A stretch of 64,000 bases of DNA from Tricholoma matsutake (GCA_026075535.2 AP026541.1:11470001-11534000), one strand, 5' to 3'. Shown: positions 12,253 through 25,140, numbered from the stretch's first letter. A program made the numbers and translations. Notes: generated from the letters alone by a model not told the origin.

Positions 12253-12370
12253 AGATGCAAAAATTGATCAACAAATGTGGCCACGTGAATTTTGAATACG
12301 GAAGTTGAAACTGACATTGCATTTATTGACACTATCAACTGCATCCACCCTAAGTACAAACAGTTTTATC

Positions 12371-14172
12371 ATGTCTTCTCAGCACACCGAATCCATGGAG
12401 CGCGCCCTCAATACATTTTTGGATGGTACTCGGATGACCGTGGATTCGAAATCCATGTTGGGCAAGTTGGTGCATGATTTTTATTATGTCCTATGAATCT
12501 TTCTAAGAAGGCTTTGAAGTTGGATTATAGGCAAAAGGTGTTGGCAAAGGAAGTGGCGATGATGCCATTCCTCAAACATGTGTTCAAAGTACTCCATCAG
12601 TGGGATAAGTCTGGCCCAACGCCTTGGGAATCCATTGACTGGAGCATATATATTCGTCGACCTTCGCCCATCGCTGCACCAAGCAGCACTCTCCCAGCCA
12701 TGCATATTACGCTCCAAATCCCCACCACAGCTACGCCACCCATCGTTGCTCCCAGTTCTGCAGCTGCATCACTTGTCGCCGTGTCCACACTTGTTCCCAC
12801 CACTGTGATGCCGGAGGCTCAGACCAACCAAACAGAAGCAGCTGCAAGAGCCCAGAGCAAGGGCAAGGGCAAGGGCAAGGAAAAGAAGGTTGTAGAACAC
12901 CTGGCTCCACCTCAGTCGAAACGCTGAAAGGTGTCACCACAGCTGGTGCTGCCTGAAATGGAGGACAGCAACATCACAAAAGAGCCACCATTCATCCACG
13001 CCAACCTGCCAATCATGACGGCCACTCCTGCTCTACCTGAAGACGATATATGGAGGTCCATTGTGGAACAGCCCACTGCTCTGTGCGACACCTGCAGTTT
13101 GAGGGGCCTGACAACCTGCTGAACGATGGGCATCCAGATTGCTTGCGTGACGTGCCACAAGGGCAAGACAAAATGCTCATATACAGCATCATGTACAGCA
13201 TGGTGGGATGAATTGATAGTGGCAGGGGAGCTCAAGGGGAGAAAAAAGGTCGTTGGGAAGAAAAAGGTGAAGGCAGAGGAAAGTGAATGACTGAGAACGG
13301 CGCCGAAGAGAAAATGCTGGGCAGCAGACACTGCCAGTGAGTCAGATGAGTACATCCCCATCACGCCAGCCCCCATCCCCTCAACTTCACGCATCTCCGA
13401 CCATATACCAACCCCAGAGCCTGTCCCATCAACAAGCCTCACGGTCCCCCAATCCATCGACACCACACTTCCTGCACCACTGCCACCAGGTTGTGTCACC
13501 CATCCCAATCGCATGCCCACTGTCGGTGGTTTACAACGGCGGGAGCTCCAAGACCTCCGCACGCTCGTATCAGTCTTGGCAGAAAATCAAGGGAAATTGG
13601 ATCAGGAAAGCCTCATGTTGCGTGGATACATGGAAGTTCTGACCACATTGAAGGAAAAGATGACAGTGAGCATTCCGGCATTGGAGGCTGAGATGGGTGA
13701 GTTGAGAGAAAAGGTGCTGGTGAGCATTCCAGTGCTGGAGGCTGAGATGAGGGGGTTGAGGAATGGGATAGAGTTGGAGAAGATGAAGCAGGAGGTTTTC
13801 ATGTTGCATGGTCAATTGGCGGCAACGAACAAGCGGCTGGCCGAATTGGAGAATGAGGGAAGCTCCGAGGAGGAATCAGAAGATGAAGATACACGGAATG
13901 CAGATACCATGGCGCCGTTGATGATCCATCTCCCAAAGTCATCAATGTTCGTCAATCCAGCCCATTTGCATGAATCCATTTGCTCCCCACCGTTGCCTGT
14001 TCCCATTATTATGACCACAGCTACATCGGTGATCCCTGACACCAGTTCTTTCACCAACGCAGCTGCAACTTCTACCTCCCCGGATCCAACATCAACATAC
14101 ACTGCACAAATGTCCCCCCTCCCACCTGATACCACTGTCTCAATTCCAAAAACATCAACACCCCCAGCATAA
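12371..14172 (+). pseudogene. Accessory gene B of the KDZ element: Cys-rich motif plus coiled coil, with three in-frame TGA
   Basis: An ATG at 12371 begins a short frame (MSSQHTESMERALNTFL). From 12493 a second frame runs to 14172 broken only by TGA at 12925, 13120 and 13288; a frame change or short intron links the two near 12470-12530. The protein has a Pro/Ala/Ser/Thr-rich segment and a lysine-rich KGKGKGKEKK patch. A cysteine motif then follows (CDTC..C and CVTCHKGKTKC..C, resembling fungal zinc-binding clusters). After it come basic KKVVGKKKVK, an acidic stretch, and a long coiled coil (~13,540-13,860, with VSIPALEAEM and VSIPVLEAEM as a short duplication). The C-terminus is Ser/Thr/Pro-rich. 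Zinc cluster plus coiled coil suggests DNA or chromatin binding, but that is inference. Each TGA could be a changed CGA (Arg) codon. Confidence 0.55.
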
Positions 14173-14339
14173 TTCTACGTTGGATAAAAAATAACAATAT
14201 TTTTTATACTACGCCTATTTGTGTATATATTTTGATCAATATATGCATAGTTGCTTCATTAATAGATGGAGTATAAGGTATATATTGAATTTATCATGCT
14301 GTAGGAATGTGGAAGGAGGCTACAAGGATAGATACAACA

Positions 14340-16760
14340 AATGTACATTGAAGTGACCAACACTGGTAGTGATAAAGTCACTGGCAGCCATAAGCGTAAC
14401 AGTGGAGCTAAGCGAATGACCGGCGCCAGTTACTGTATGAGCTAAGAAAATGTGTATGGGCCCATCCTAACATAATGCAGGGAAATGGGCCCATATGAAT
14501 GATACACCCAATGGAATGATCGGGTGGGCCCATGACAGTAAAAGGAAAACAGTATGGGCCCACATGACTTCAGTGCATCTCTCAGCACCAGAAAACATAA
14601 AGTTGGTGCAGGCGATTCACATAGCTCTTAAAAGATTTGTATTGTAATAGCAGCAGTAATTCAAGTCCTGTATGCTATAGTTGTGGGGGCCCATACTGTT
14701 TTAAGTCATCTATTTAGGAAAAGATAAAGTGGGCACTGGTCATGCACATAGTTCTTAAAAGACTTGTATGCTAATCGCAGCCAGTGTGCACTAGAACATG
14801 GATAACAAACAAAGGAATGGTGACATGCTGTATGCTGTAGGAATGTGGGAGGATAAGGATATATGCAAAATCAGTACATTGTAGTGACTGGCGCCAGTAG
14901 TGAAAAGTGCCCGGCGCCAGGAGTGAAAAGGTGACCAGCGCCAGTAGTGATAAAGTCGACGGTCCGAGAAAATGATGCCCAACTTCAGAAGGACAGGAAA
15001 TTGTTGGCTTACTGGGAGGATGTGCAGAATCAGGTTAGGGAGCACCTTGACACTTAACAAGTCATCTATGTAGGAAAAGATAAACATTGTAGTGACTGGT
15101 GCCGGTAGTGATAAAGTCACTTGTGGCAATAAGCATCCAAGGTCAAGAGCTAAGTGAATGACCAGCGCTGGTTATTGTAGAACCCCATGAGCTACAAAAA
15201 TGTGTATGGGCCCATCCTAAAATAATACAGGGAAATGGGCCCATATGAATGATGCGCTCGATCAAATGATCGGGTGGGCCCATGACAGTAAAAGGAAAAC
15301 AGTATGGGCCCACATGACTATAGCGTACAGGACTTGAATTACTGCTGTTATTACAAATCATAAAGAATATATCCTAAAACAGTACATTGTAGTGACCAGC
15401 GCCGGTAGGGATATACACAGGCACGTAACAGAAGAGAACAATCATTAGTCGAAGACAGTAGTAATGTGCAATTAGAGTAGACGTAGATTAATCCTGACAC
15501 TGGCCGGAAAGCAACTGTTGCTTGTGTGGCAGTCAGCTATTTCCAAACTGTATCTCTCAGTGCCGGAAAAGGTAAAGGTGGCACTGGTCATCCACATAGC
15601 TCTTAAAAGACTTGTATACTAATTGCGGCCGCTGTGCACTACAATATGGATAACAAATGCAGGAATGGTGACATGCTGTATTCTGTAGGAATGTGGGAGG
15701 ATAAGGATATATGCAAAATCAGTACATTGCAGTGACCGGCGCCAGTAGTGATAAAGTCACTGGTGGCAATAAGCATCCAAGTCAAGAGCAAAGCAAATGA
15801 CCGGTGCAGAATATATGCTAAAACAGTACATTGGAGTGATGGGCGCCGGAGAAGACAACATCGCGCCGATCATTCCCATAGCTCTTAGACTTGTACACTA
15901 ATCGCTGCCGGTGGTCACTGATAATGAAAAGCAATGACATGCTGTAAAAGTAAGAAACTATTGACCAATGGGTATCACAAACACTGTGTACACTAATCAC
16001 CGCCGGATGACCAGTGCAGAATATATGCTAAAACAGTACATTGGAGTTGTAGAACCCCATGAGCATGCATATGGGCCCATCCTAACATAATACATGGAAA
16101 TGGGCCCATACGAATGATACACTGGACGGAAAGATTGTGTGGGCCCATGACAGTAAAAGGAAAACAGTATGGGCCCACACAACTATAGCGTACAGGACTT
16201 GAATTACTGCTGTTATTACAAATCATAAAGAATATATCCTAAAACAGTACATTGTAGTGACTGGTGCCGGTAGGGAGATACACAGGCAAGTAAGAGAAGA
16301 GAACAATCATTAGTTGAAGACAGTAGTAATGTGCAATGAGAGTAGATGTAGATTAATCCTGACACTGGCCAGACAGCAACTGTTGCTTGTGTGGCAGTCA
16401 GCTATTTCCTAACAGGATGTCTCGGCACCAGAAAACATAAAGTCAGCGCCCAACATGGTGTAGTGATAATGTTACCAGGGGCAATAAGCATACAAGTTCA
16501 GAGCTAAGCAAATGACTGGTGCCATGATCAGCGACAGTCACTGTACATGACCTAAGGAAATGTCTATGGGCCCTTCTCATAAAATAATCTATACACAAAC
16601 AGTACTTTGTAGGGACTGGTGATAGTAGTGACAATGGCGGTGATAATGCACCGGCACTTAGGGGCACATAGTTTGAAGAATATATGCATGGTTATTTCAT
16701 TAGTAGATGAAATATATAAGGGATCTATTGAATGTATTGCATCCACGGCAGCGCCAAAAA
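14340..16760. repeat. Left subterminal repeat array of the KDZ element
   Basis: No gene here. Two units recur. One is GTGACYGGCGCCRGTAGTGATAAAGTCAC-like (about 14353, 14884, 15095, 15733 and 16250, with partial copies). The other is a ~112-bp unit with four GGGCCC palindromes (about 14455, 15206 and 16068). A ~400-bp direct repeat links roughly 15,177-15,580 to 16,048-16,450. Clustered palindromic subterminal repeats are a known arrangement for transposase binding; that role is inferred here. Confidence 0.7.
14958..15984 (+). repeat. Inner inverted repeat, left arm (1,027 bp)
   Basis: This arm is near-identical to the reverse complement of 24114-25140, with the same length and only scattered substitutions seen. 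It runs from GACGGTCCGAGAAAATGATG to ATGGGTATCACAAACAC. Its first ~85 bases duplicate the 3' coding end of accessory gene E (ENDAQLQKDRKLLAYWEDV..), which has no upstream part here. Confidence 0.8.
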
Positions 16761-16799
16761 AAACTATCTGCCGACCACGGTGATATCCAAAGGCATGGT

Positions 16800-19195
16800 T
16801 TATTGTGCATGTCGGTGTCTTAAGTCAAACGTATCCTGGGGGTCAGTGGATGCATCTCCATGAGCTTTTGGTCTTGGCTTTGGATGGAGGCCAGGATCCA
16901 TTGTCACATTCATCACTTGGACATCAGTATTGCTGGGCTTTGATTTTTTAGGCCACCGGCCATGACTATTGTGGTCATTCGACCGTGCTCTTTTCAGCTT
17001 TCCCTTGCTTCCTTCTGCTGGTGTACTCATTCCAGCATCCTGTGTTGTAGTCACTTCATCGGTGTTGCGAGTGCGGGATCTTGATTGTGTTTTCATCCAA
17101 TGCTTTCTGTGGTCAGGGATTACACTATCGGTTGAAGCAACTGATGTTGCCTCAGGGATGGTATCCATCGGTAATGAAGCTAGTGTCATGTTCTGGTGAG
17201 AATTTTGACCTTGCCGAATGGCTGGTCAGAGGGCAGGTGCAGTGGAATCGTGGATACTACCATGTTCCATCCATGCAGGAACTGGACCATTCATTAAATG
17301 ACCCCCACACTCCAAATCTGCAAGATAGCTAGTGTAGGTAGGCTCTGTCATGTCGACTCCTGTAGGACTGGTCATCAAACCCATCATCGCCGGAATATTG
17401 TGATCCTCCGCTGTTATGTATTGGCCAGGTGGAATGAGTGCCTTCTGGAGCATGGGATCGACCAAAAGGTCCCATTCCAGCGGCATCAGGTTTTCCGGTA
17501 GCAGTGGAGCTAACCCAGCAGCTTGCTACTTTTTCTTTTGTTGTTTCAGTACTGGTGCACTCTCACTTTCAGGTTGCTGTGTGGTGGCCTTGGGCCATTT
17601 GCCTTTTGTTTTCTTTTTGGTTTGTTTGCGCTTTGGCAGATTGCGTGGAGCTGCTGTCATTCCTTTGGTCTCCATGTCATCCAAGTCTGTAAGTTCTTGT
17701 AATCGAACTGCTGGCCAAAGTGTTCCCTCCCATGAATTAAGGACATTTGTGAATTTGAAACCAATCTTTCATTCTTCCTGCCTTCCCATCCAATGGGTAA
17801 AACATGCCTCGATATCATGTTTATGCATTTTTGATGGTTCCCGCAATAATACAAACTCCTCATCCAGTGATTCATCTGAGTCTTCTGGTGCTGCAGTCGA
17901 TGCTTGTGATCTCCCCAGTGCCAAGGAAGTTGTGCAGCTCTTTCCTCCTTTCTGCAGAGGCATATAGTCCACCTGATTGATAAATTCGGATTGCCATGTG
18001 TGAATATCAAGCCATGGGACATGACCGGAGGTTCTCCTTGCAGCTAAATCTTGCAGGGGATCAGTATCTTCATTAATCAAAAATGGTTCACTCACTGTAC
18101 ATCCTTTCAATGTATGCCTGTAAAACTTGTTTTTGGTAATTCAAAAACTGGGCATTGTTGCTGTGGCGGATAAGACAGTTCACCGGTAGCAGTGGCTGTC
18201 CCTCCACTCCAGTCTCCAGGATTTGTTTAGGCTTTGCCCCACTAGCAGGTCATATCACTGATTTCTCCTCTTCATTGGCAGTGAGATATTCCTCGATGTA
18301 TGCCTCGAACGTGTCTGCAATAGGCTTTTCATGCCACCCAGGTTCATTGGCGATGAAATTTGGCTTATTGTTGCCTAGAAAGCTATTTGTTTCAAACCTA
18401 CAAATTCTTCATTAGTCGCCGTTAAATGCCAGGTGAATGGACATACACGCTCCACTTCCTCTTTCCTGCTGGATTTACCCATCCACCCAACACAACCATT
18501 CGAACCCCAAGTTCAAGGTACATCGAATTTTGAAATTCATTCATATGCTTTGTGAGCATTTTCTCGGCATCCCTAAGATCAATTCAGCCAAGTTACTGAA
18601 TTATGGGCGATACACGTACTTTCACTGAACAGCCAATGGTGGGCCAGTATTCATCCATTGTTGCAGAAGTGCCTCAATCTTTGCATTTTCCTTTGATTCT
18701 TTTGTTGACCTTCGCATATTGCCACGAATATTTGGCCATCCAGTCTGGTCGTCCTTTCTCCAGATCTGGAGCCTCCCGTCCAATCGCCGTCTCTATTTCT
18801 GACCCATACAGGTGGATAATTACTTTGCACCATGGAGGGACCTTGCCAACTGCTGCCTTTGGTGGTTTGCGAGCATTTTGTCTGTACCAAGCTCTAATAC
18901 ACTGATAATCATGTTTGTCAAAGAGCAGAATATACATCAAGGGCTTATTGCTCACTTCCTGCAGGCCATCCATTGGAGGTTTAACAGGTAAATTAAATAA
19001 GTCCGTCATGGCACCTTGTAAGGTTAGTTGTTGCACTTTACGGTTTTTTGATGTCTTCCAGTCGTCCACTCATTGCCGTAGCACATTCAGTTCCACTGGT
19101 GACCACTTATGGGCAACTGGTTGAAATTCCACACTAGAATTTGAAGGACAGCTGCCAAAGTCTTCCCCGCTTTGATCAGCATCCTCGGCGGACAT
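16800..19195 (-). pseudogene. Accessory gene C of the KDZ element: unknown protein, several in-frame stops
   Basis: The ATG at 19195 opens MSAEDADQSGEDFG and then KWSPVELNVLRQ. After a TGA at 19070-19072 the frame continues VDDWKTSKNRKVQQLTLQG and KPLMYILLFDKHDYQC. Further exons joined by short introns encode KIEALLQQWMNTGPP, LELGVRMVVLGGWVNPAGKR, ANEPGWHEKPIADTFEAYIE and DVP/HVPWLDIHTWQSEF. The last exon (18110 to 16800) stays in one frame and encodes TNVLNSWEGTLWPAVRLQEL, a Lys-rich patch, and a Ser/Thr-rich tail with basic KRARSNDH. Stops lie at 19070, 18250, 17769 and 17226 (all TGA) and 17526 (TAG). The conserved-looking blocks between the stops argue for a once-functional protein of roughly 700 residues. 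I do not recognise the family. No dioxygenase, helicase or nuclease motif is seen. Confidence 0.5.
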
Positions 19196-19199
19196 GATA

Positions 19200-20272
19200 G
19201 TCAATGTGGATGCAGTAGACAGGTTGTGCTGGCAAATACATTAGATACCTTGATATTGCATCAGACTGTCCCTGAGGACTATTTACAGGTCATATTTCAG
19301 CCTCAATATACCCTAATATACCCATGACTTCGCTCGGTACACCTTTAATCCTCTCACCACACCTTAATATATCACAATGTCCCTGAGCAGAACAGCGAGT
19401 AGTGGAGTATTATTAGCTGGGTGGTCCACCAATTATTTAGAATTTTATAAAAAAAAGGTAAGATTAGTAAACCATCATTTGTTGTCTTCAGTCATGGCTC
19501 CAATCGAGCCATTCATGCCATTCGAGCCATTCGAGCCATTTGCCGATAGATGAATGTGTTGTCAGTGGGGCTGCAATTACAATGTCAGTGGCAGGGTACA
19601 TGCAGCAAGTATGGTTGAATATCACAAATGACGAGCTAATTTACCTATGCCACCGTTCACTTCCACTGCACCAGCACACCACACACATTGCCAACACAGC
19701 CACTGGTGATAGCATACCCACCTATGGTGCATCACCAACTCACCAACACCTGATATACCAATGTATGTGTTACAGTGAGTTACGACCACCCCACGCTACC
19801 AACACACTCCCACGATGCCAGCACAGCACACACATTGCCAACACAATCACCCTCGCTGCTGGCACAGCCACAGGTGAATACAACAACAACACACTGGCGA
19901 TATGCATCCTGGCAATGGCACCATACATCTTTATTACCCTTCCATCCACATCCAGCAGCGCCGACATTATCCTATTGATGTGGTATTTTCCTATTATGTG
20001 ACTACGCCCGATGTGGCCTTCCCAAATCACACACTATACTTGATGTGGCCTTTTACTTGCATGGTCGATCTTTTTCTTATATATTACTTATTTTTTATTC
20101 CTTAACCTTCATGCCTACTTCCATGCAACAAAGGTATAGTAACTTCCAGTTCTTTTAATTGTAGTAACTTATGGTTCCTACTTCCGTCCAATGAAGATAA
20201 TTTGATCCTGTCTTTCCCGTAAACATAAGTCTAGTGTAGGCTGCCAAACACGGCATCCTTCCAATTACCTGG
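19200..20272. other. Non-coding interval of the KDZ element between gene C and the transposase
   Basis: This region contains short direct repeats (CGAGCCATT words near 19,505-19,545, and ACACACATTGCCAACACA at about 19,679 and 19,829). It is rich in CA/AC words. No coding evidence. Confidence 0.4.
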
Positions 20273-23200
20273 CTACTCAAAACCCCAGACATTTCCTACC
20301 CGTGGATGTATGGCTTTGAAAATACGCACAAAGGAAGTGGCCATTCTTTTCCAGTTCACCGCCTGACATTTGGTATATGCCACAGCTCCCAGCAAGGTCT
20401 GAGTCTCCAAGCAGTTAACCCAGACCTCTGCTCTATGAAGAAAATAACGTGGGATCCAAGCCATTTCATGACTAGTAATTGATAACTCCTCTGACCATCA
20501 TGCACCCTGTAGACTAAATAATAGTGAAGTTGCTCATTAAAGTGAATTGAGGTGTACTTACATTCTTTCATCATTTCGCTTGCCTCGACATCAGCTTGGA
20601 CATTAATGGTCCAAAACCATGGCAATGGTTCATCCTGTCTCCGGCTTCCACCCTCAGCATTGCTGGTACCACCCCTCACCGCGGCAGTTGAAATCTTGAG
20701 TTCGTCCTGGTGCAATACCTGATACTTGGACTGTATCTCAGGTGAACATCCCAATGATACCATTGCAGCCCTCGCAGCATTGTATACCTGACAATGTGCT
20801 TGAACCCGGTGGCTAATAGCATGCACCTTTGACCAAGCCATTCCCTTTTTGTTCTTGGAGGTGGCAAGACATAAATTCTTTCTGAATAAGAAAGATTTCT
20901 CACCAAGGGCCATTCTAACGCCCTGGAGCTCATCGTTTGCTTGTCCTTCCCTCAATCTCAACTCTTTCTCAGTGAGGGAATCCAAACCAAGCTGAGTAAT
21001 TTGTGGAAAGCCAAATGTAGAGGGAAGAGGTAATGGGCGTGTTTCAGCGGTATGGACTGCTGCTACCAGGGGCCTTGTAATAAACAGGTTGCTTTGATCA
21101 TCGTCATCCAAGTTAGTCTGGTAATTGGGAGCTTGTGATGGGAGTACTGGTCTCAGTGGTGAGTCATTAAGCTTTTGCAGTGTATCCGATGTGTCATTGT
21201 TCACAAATTGTTCTGATTTAGCAATGAAGGAATACACTCTGGTATCAAGGTTTTGCCGTTTTGTTGCAATCTTCAGCTTATTGGCCTTGGACAACACTGA
21301 ACACTGTTGACATATAAAGGTCCGAAGAGCCAGTCTGATATAGTTAGCATAGGAATATTTTGCAATGGCTGGATATGCACTGGGCTTCCTCAAGTTTGAG
21401 GCCAAGAGCAACCCAGGTGGTTTCACCCTTTCCATCACCGGTTTCATCTTCATCCTCTAGAAGGTTCATTTCAAGGTCGCTTCGTGTGACCACTACCTGA
21501 CCAGGGTTTATATCATAGATGTCCATTGCTTCTGGATCAGTTAGATGTGTTGCCTGAGAGTGTTTTTCCAATTCTTTCCAGGTTGCAATCTCCTCAGGGT
21601 CTGAGTTTGCCGTGTACTGCAATAGGTCCACCTGACTTTCCTCCTCACCTGCCACAGCGGCTCTGAATTGGTGGGCAGTGGTAACCACTACGTCTGGTTC
21701 CAAGTCAATCTGGCACAAGGTACAAACATGTATTCACCTATGTCCTGCATTTTTTTGAAGTTGGAATCCCCCATATGATCATCCAAGGTTTCAATCCGTC
21801 CAGAAATGGTAGCATTTTGGGTACTAGGTGAGATTTCATTCAACACTGACCACAATGATTCAAGGATTTCTCCATCCACTTGTCCAGTGCTGGGAATGAA
21901 ACTCAGTGAAAAGCATGAGAAACATTGCCAGACGTGGCCACCAACATGGAAAAGACCAATACCATGCAGAATGGCGATGCCGAGTGGTAGCTGGATATAC
22001 TGACTCTCCTCCATCCGAAGTCTGAGCCTCTTCCAATACTGGCACATTATATCATAAATCAAAATGATTTTCTTGAGTCTGGTGATATTAGTGTTTTTCA
22101 AGGCTTCAGATAAAGAATAGTCCATGTTTGCTTGTCTAGAAAATATTACACAATGTCTCTCAAAATGTGAAGATATCTCACCGTTCCCCTTTTTGGAAGT
22201 CAACCACCGCACTGGGGCAGAAGCAACCATGATGGCCACAAGCAGTTGCACTGACACCGGTTACATCAATACCCTTGTATTTGATGAAGCGGTCATTTAC
22301 AGCATGATGCTCATTGCAGGTCAGTTTCTAATTTGGAGTTAGTAAATATGCTGAAAGTCTTTCAAATATCTTACCTCTGTGATTTCCTTAGCAACGGCGA
22401 GGTGTGCTTTGTAGCAATTCGGCTCGGTCATGAAAAAATCACCATGACTGAGCTTAATATCACAGTGAGCATTTTCACACTTCTGATGAACAGCAGTGAA
22501 GTTTCCATCCATGACAAAAGTCCGAGTGTATGCCATTCTGAGGTAAGATTACATTAAATACATTCCAATTCATGTGATTTGACTTACTGGTCAGGATCCT
22601 CGGTCCAATTTTCTGGCAGATTGACACCAGGCTGAGGACATGCAGCACAGAATGTTGGGATGTCAGTCGCACCATGCATTGCAGCCACCGATGAGCCGCC
22701 GGCACTGGACTGTGATTCTCCCCAGTGGCCTCTCCACTTCAAATGTTTCAACATTTGCCATAGCCAGCTTGCCCTGAGAAGCTCCCTGTATCGATCCTCA
22801 AGTACCGATGTCAGAGATATTGACAACTGTAGTATATCAATCATACCTCCACAGCACTAGGAAATAAGGGTGAAGTCATGTGCCAGAGCTTCTGGTAGTA
22901 TTGATAGGCTGAAGATTTACATTCCAGATTGGACAATCACGCATCATCGAGGACTTTAAATGTGAACGTGGTCTTGATATTTTTGTAGCTGACTGGGAAA
23001 AGCCCCGATTGCAACAAGTGATTTTCCTGCTCTTGACGGGAATTAGGGCAATTACACCACTTGACCCACATACGATGTACACCGGAAACATCAATTACTG
23101 TCAATTTGTGACAATCCATCAGCGTTGGGAAAGTTGTGGGACCAAGGTCATAAACACTGGTAAACCTTTTCATCTCCTTGACGATGTTGTTGGTTCCATC

Positions 23201-23898
23201 ACCTTCTGTTGCATCATCCAAATCATCTTCATAATTGTCAGCCTCTTGTCCAACCACATCTGGCGCCGATGGGTGAAAGTAACTTGGGCAGGATGCACCA
23301 TTGTGACTGAGATGTAAAACTAACCCAACTTGGAACAACCAAGCTGGTTCAAAATAGGAACCTGTCCAGTGGTCGATGTGGTGAAATGGGTTAGAAGCAT
23401 GGTTATCACAGCAGCAGTCAGTACAGAACATGGGATTGAAAAGACAGTCTCGGCATCACCAGGTAGCAGCATCATCCCCACACAAATTGCATTTCATGCA
23501 ATCGGGTACTTCATTGGATAGTAGTGCTTCCAAATACATGGCCTTTTTAGGCAACCATTCTTCAATGTAATCTTGAGGTGTCTGAGGGTAATATTAGCAT
23601 AGTAAATGTGGTAGCCATAATAAGTCACCTTTGAAGAGGGGGGATCAAGATCTGCAATGAAATTTAGAGCGTGATGCTCAATTGGTTCATCAGACATCAG
23701 AGATGTTATATTGGTGTTGGATGTGGTCACCAATCCTGACACTGGTGCACTTATCTTGGCCTTCTTATGCCTTGGAGTTGACTGAGGACTTTGCCAAACT
23801 GGTACAAGGCGATCCCTGGGTCCCCGCAATGTCTGGGAGCGAACGACAGTCATCTGGGTGATTCTTCCAATGATGGTGCGAGTGTGTCCTCTAGGCAT
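20273..23898 (-). pseudogene. KDZ transposase (CxC2 cysteine cluster, RNase H-like core), decayed
   Basis: The ATG at 23898 starts a spliced gene with introns at 23582-23628, 22797-22846, 22538-22587, 22328-22374, 22136-22181, 21694-21737 and 21335-21380, and an eighth near 20510-20565. Most are 44-50 bp, and two carry clear TGCTAAY branch sites. The N-terminus has EEWLPKKAMYLEAL and then the CxC2 cluster (CMKCNLCG, CRDC, CTDCCCDNHASNPFHHIDHW). The core shows MDGNF (22499-22513), CYKAHLAV, CGHHGCFCPSAVVDFQKGER, YDIMCQYW (22032-22055), HVGGHVWQCF, VDGEILESLW (21850-21879) and LDDHMGDSNFKKM. The C-terminus has LREGQAND, SWFW-like PWFWTI, EFYRVH and RYFLHRAEVW. This order matches KDZ transposases. 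Lesions are TGA at 23456 (inside the Cys cluster) and 22938, plus a frame change with loss of some residues near 20,465. It would have catalysed element excision and integration. Confidence 0.88.
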
Positions 23899-23939
23899 GA
23901 TGGTTTGTAGAGCGATGTAAAATTATGAACAAGCATCTC

Positions 23940-23953
23940 CAGGATTATATAGG
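23940..23953 (-). promoter_or_regulatory. Putative TATA box of the KDZ transposase gene
   Basis: The minus strand reads CCTATATAATCC about 45-55 bases upstream of the transposase ATG (23898). The spacing would leave a very short 5' UTR, which is plausible for a fungal gene. Inference from position and motif only. Confidence 0.4.
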
Positions 23954-24113
23954 CACTGTAGGCAGTGAGGAAACATGGCAACATGGCGATGTAAATGACA
24001 ATGGTACCATGTAGAGGTTACTATGGGACTGTTCTACACAGCATACTAACATGTTACCTAGGTCATACTCACAAAGCTACTGTCGATGTTTCCAATGGAA
24101 AATTACACCGGTG

Positions 24114-25140
24114 GTGTTTGTGATACCCATTGGTCAATAGTTTCTTACTTTTACAGCATGTCATTGCTTTTCATTATCAGTGACCACCAGCGGCGATTAG
24201 TGTACAAGTCTAAGAGCTATGGGAATGATCGGCGCGACGTTGTCTTCTCCGGTGCCCATCACTCCAATGTACTGTTTTAGCATATATTCTGCACCGGTCA
24301 TTTGCTTTGCTCTTGACTTGGATGCTTATTGCCACCAGTGACTTTATCACTACCGGCGCCGGTCACTGCAATGTACTGATTTTGCATATATCCTTATCCT
24401 CCCACATTCCTACAGAATACAGCATGTCACCATTCCTGCATTTGTTATCCATATTGTAGTGCACAGCGGCCACAATTAGTATACAAGTCTTTTAAGAGCT
24501 ATGTGGATGACCAGTGCCACCTTTACCTTTTCCGGTGCCGAGAGATACAGTTCGGAAATAGCTGACTGCCACACAAGCAACAGTTGCTTTCCAGCCAGTG
24601 TCAGGATTAATCTACGTCTACTCTCATTGCACATTACTACTGTCTTTGACTAATGATTGTTCTCTTCTGTTACGTGCCTGTGTATATCCCTACCGGCGCT
24701 GGTCACTACAATGTACTGTTTTAGGATATATTCTTTATGATTTGTAATAACAGCAGTAATTCAAGTCCTGTACACTATAGTCATGTGGGCCCATACTGTT
24801 TTCCTTTTACTGTCATGGGCCCACCCAATCATTCCATCAAGCATATCATTCATATGGGCCCATTTCCCTGTATTATTTTAGGATGGGCCCATACGCATTT
24901 TCATAGCTCATGGGGTTCTACAATAACCAGCACCAGTCATTCACTTAGCTCTTGACCTTGGATGCTTATTGCCACAAGTGACTTTATCACTACCGGCGCT
25001 GGTCACTACAATGTTTATCTTTTCCTACATAGACGACTTGTTAAGTGTCAAGGTGCTCCCTAACCTGATTCCGCACATCCTCCCAGTAAGCCAACAATTT
25101 CCTGTCCTTCTGAAGTTGGGCATCATTTTCTCGGACCGTC
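24114..25140 (-). repeat. Inner inverted repeat, right arm (1,027 bp), and right subterminal array
   Basis: This is the reverse-complement partner of 14958-15984. It contains the GGGCCC unit (24786-24895) and the CACTACCGGCGCCGGTCAC-type unit (about 24343, 24690 and 25004). Its outer end runs without a break into gene E, so this arm looks like the source copy and the left arm the duplicate. Confidence 0.8.

Noticed and set aside
15143..16226. Recurrent frames starting MICNNSSNSSPV in both subterminal arrays
   Set aside because: They are translations of the GGGCCC repeat unit, present in three or more copies on either strand with no domain.
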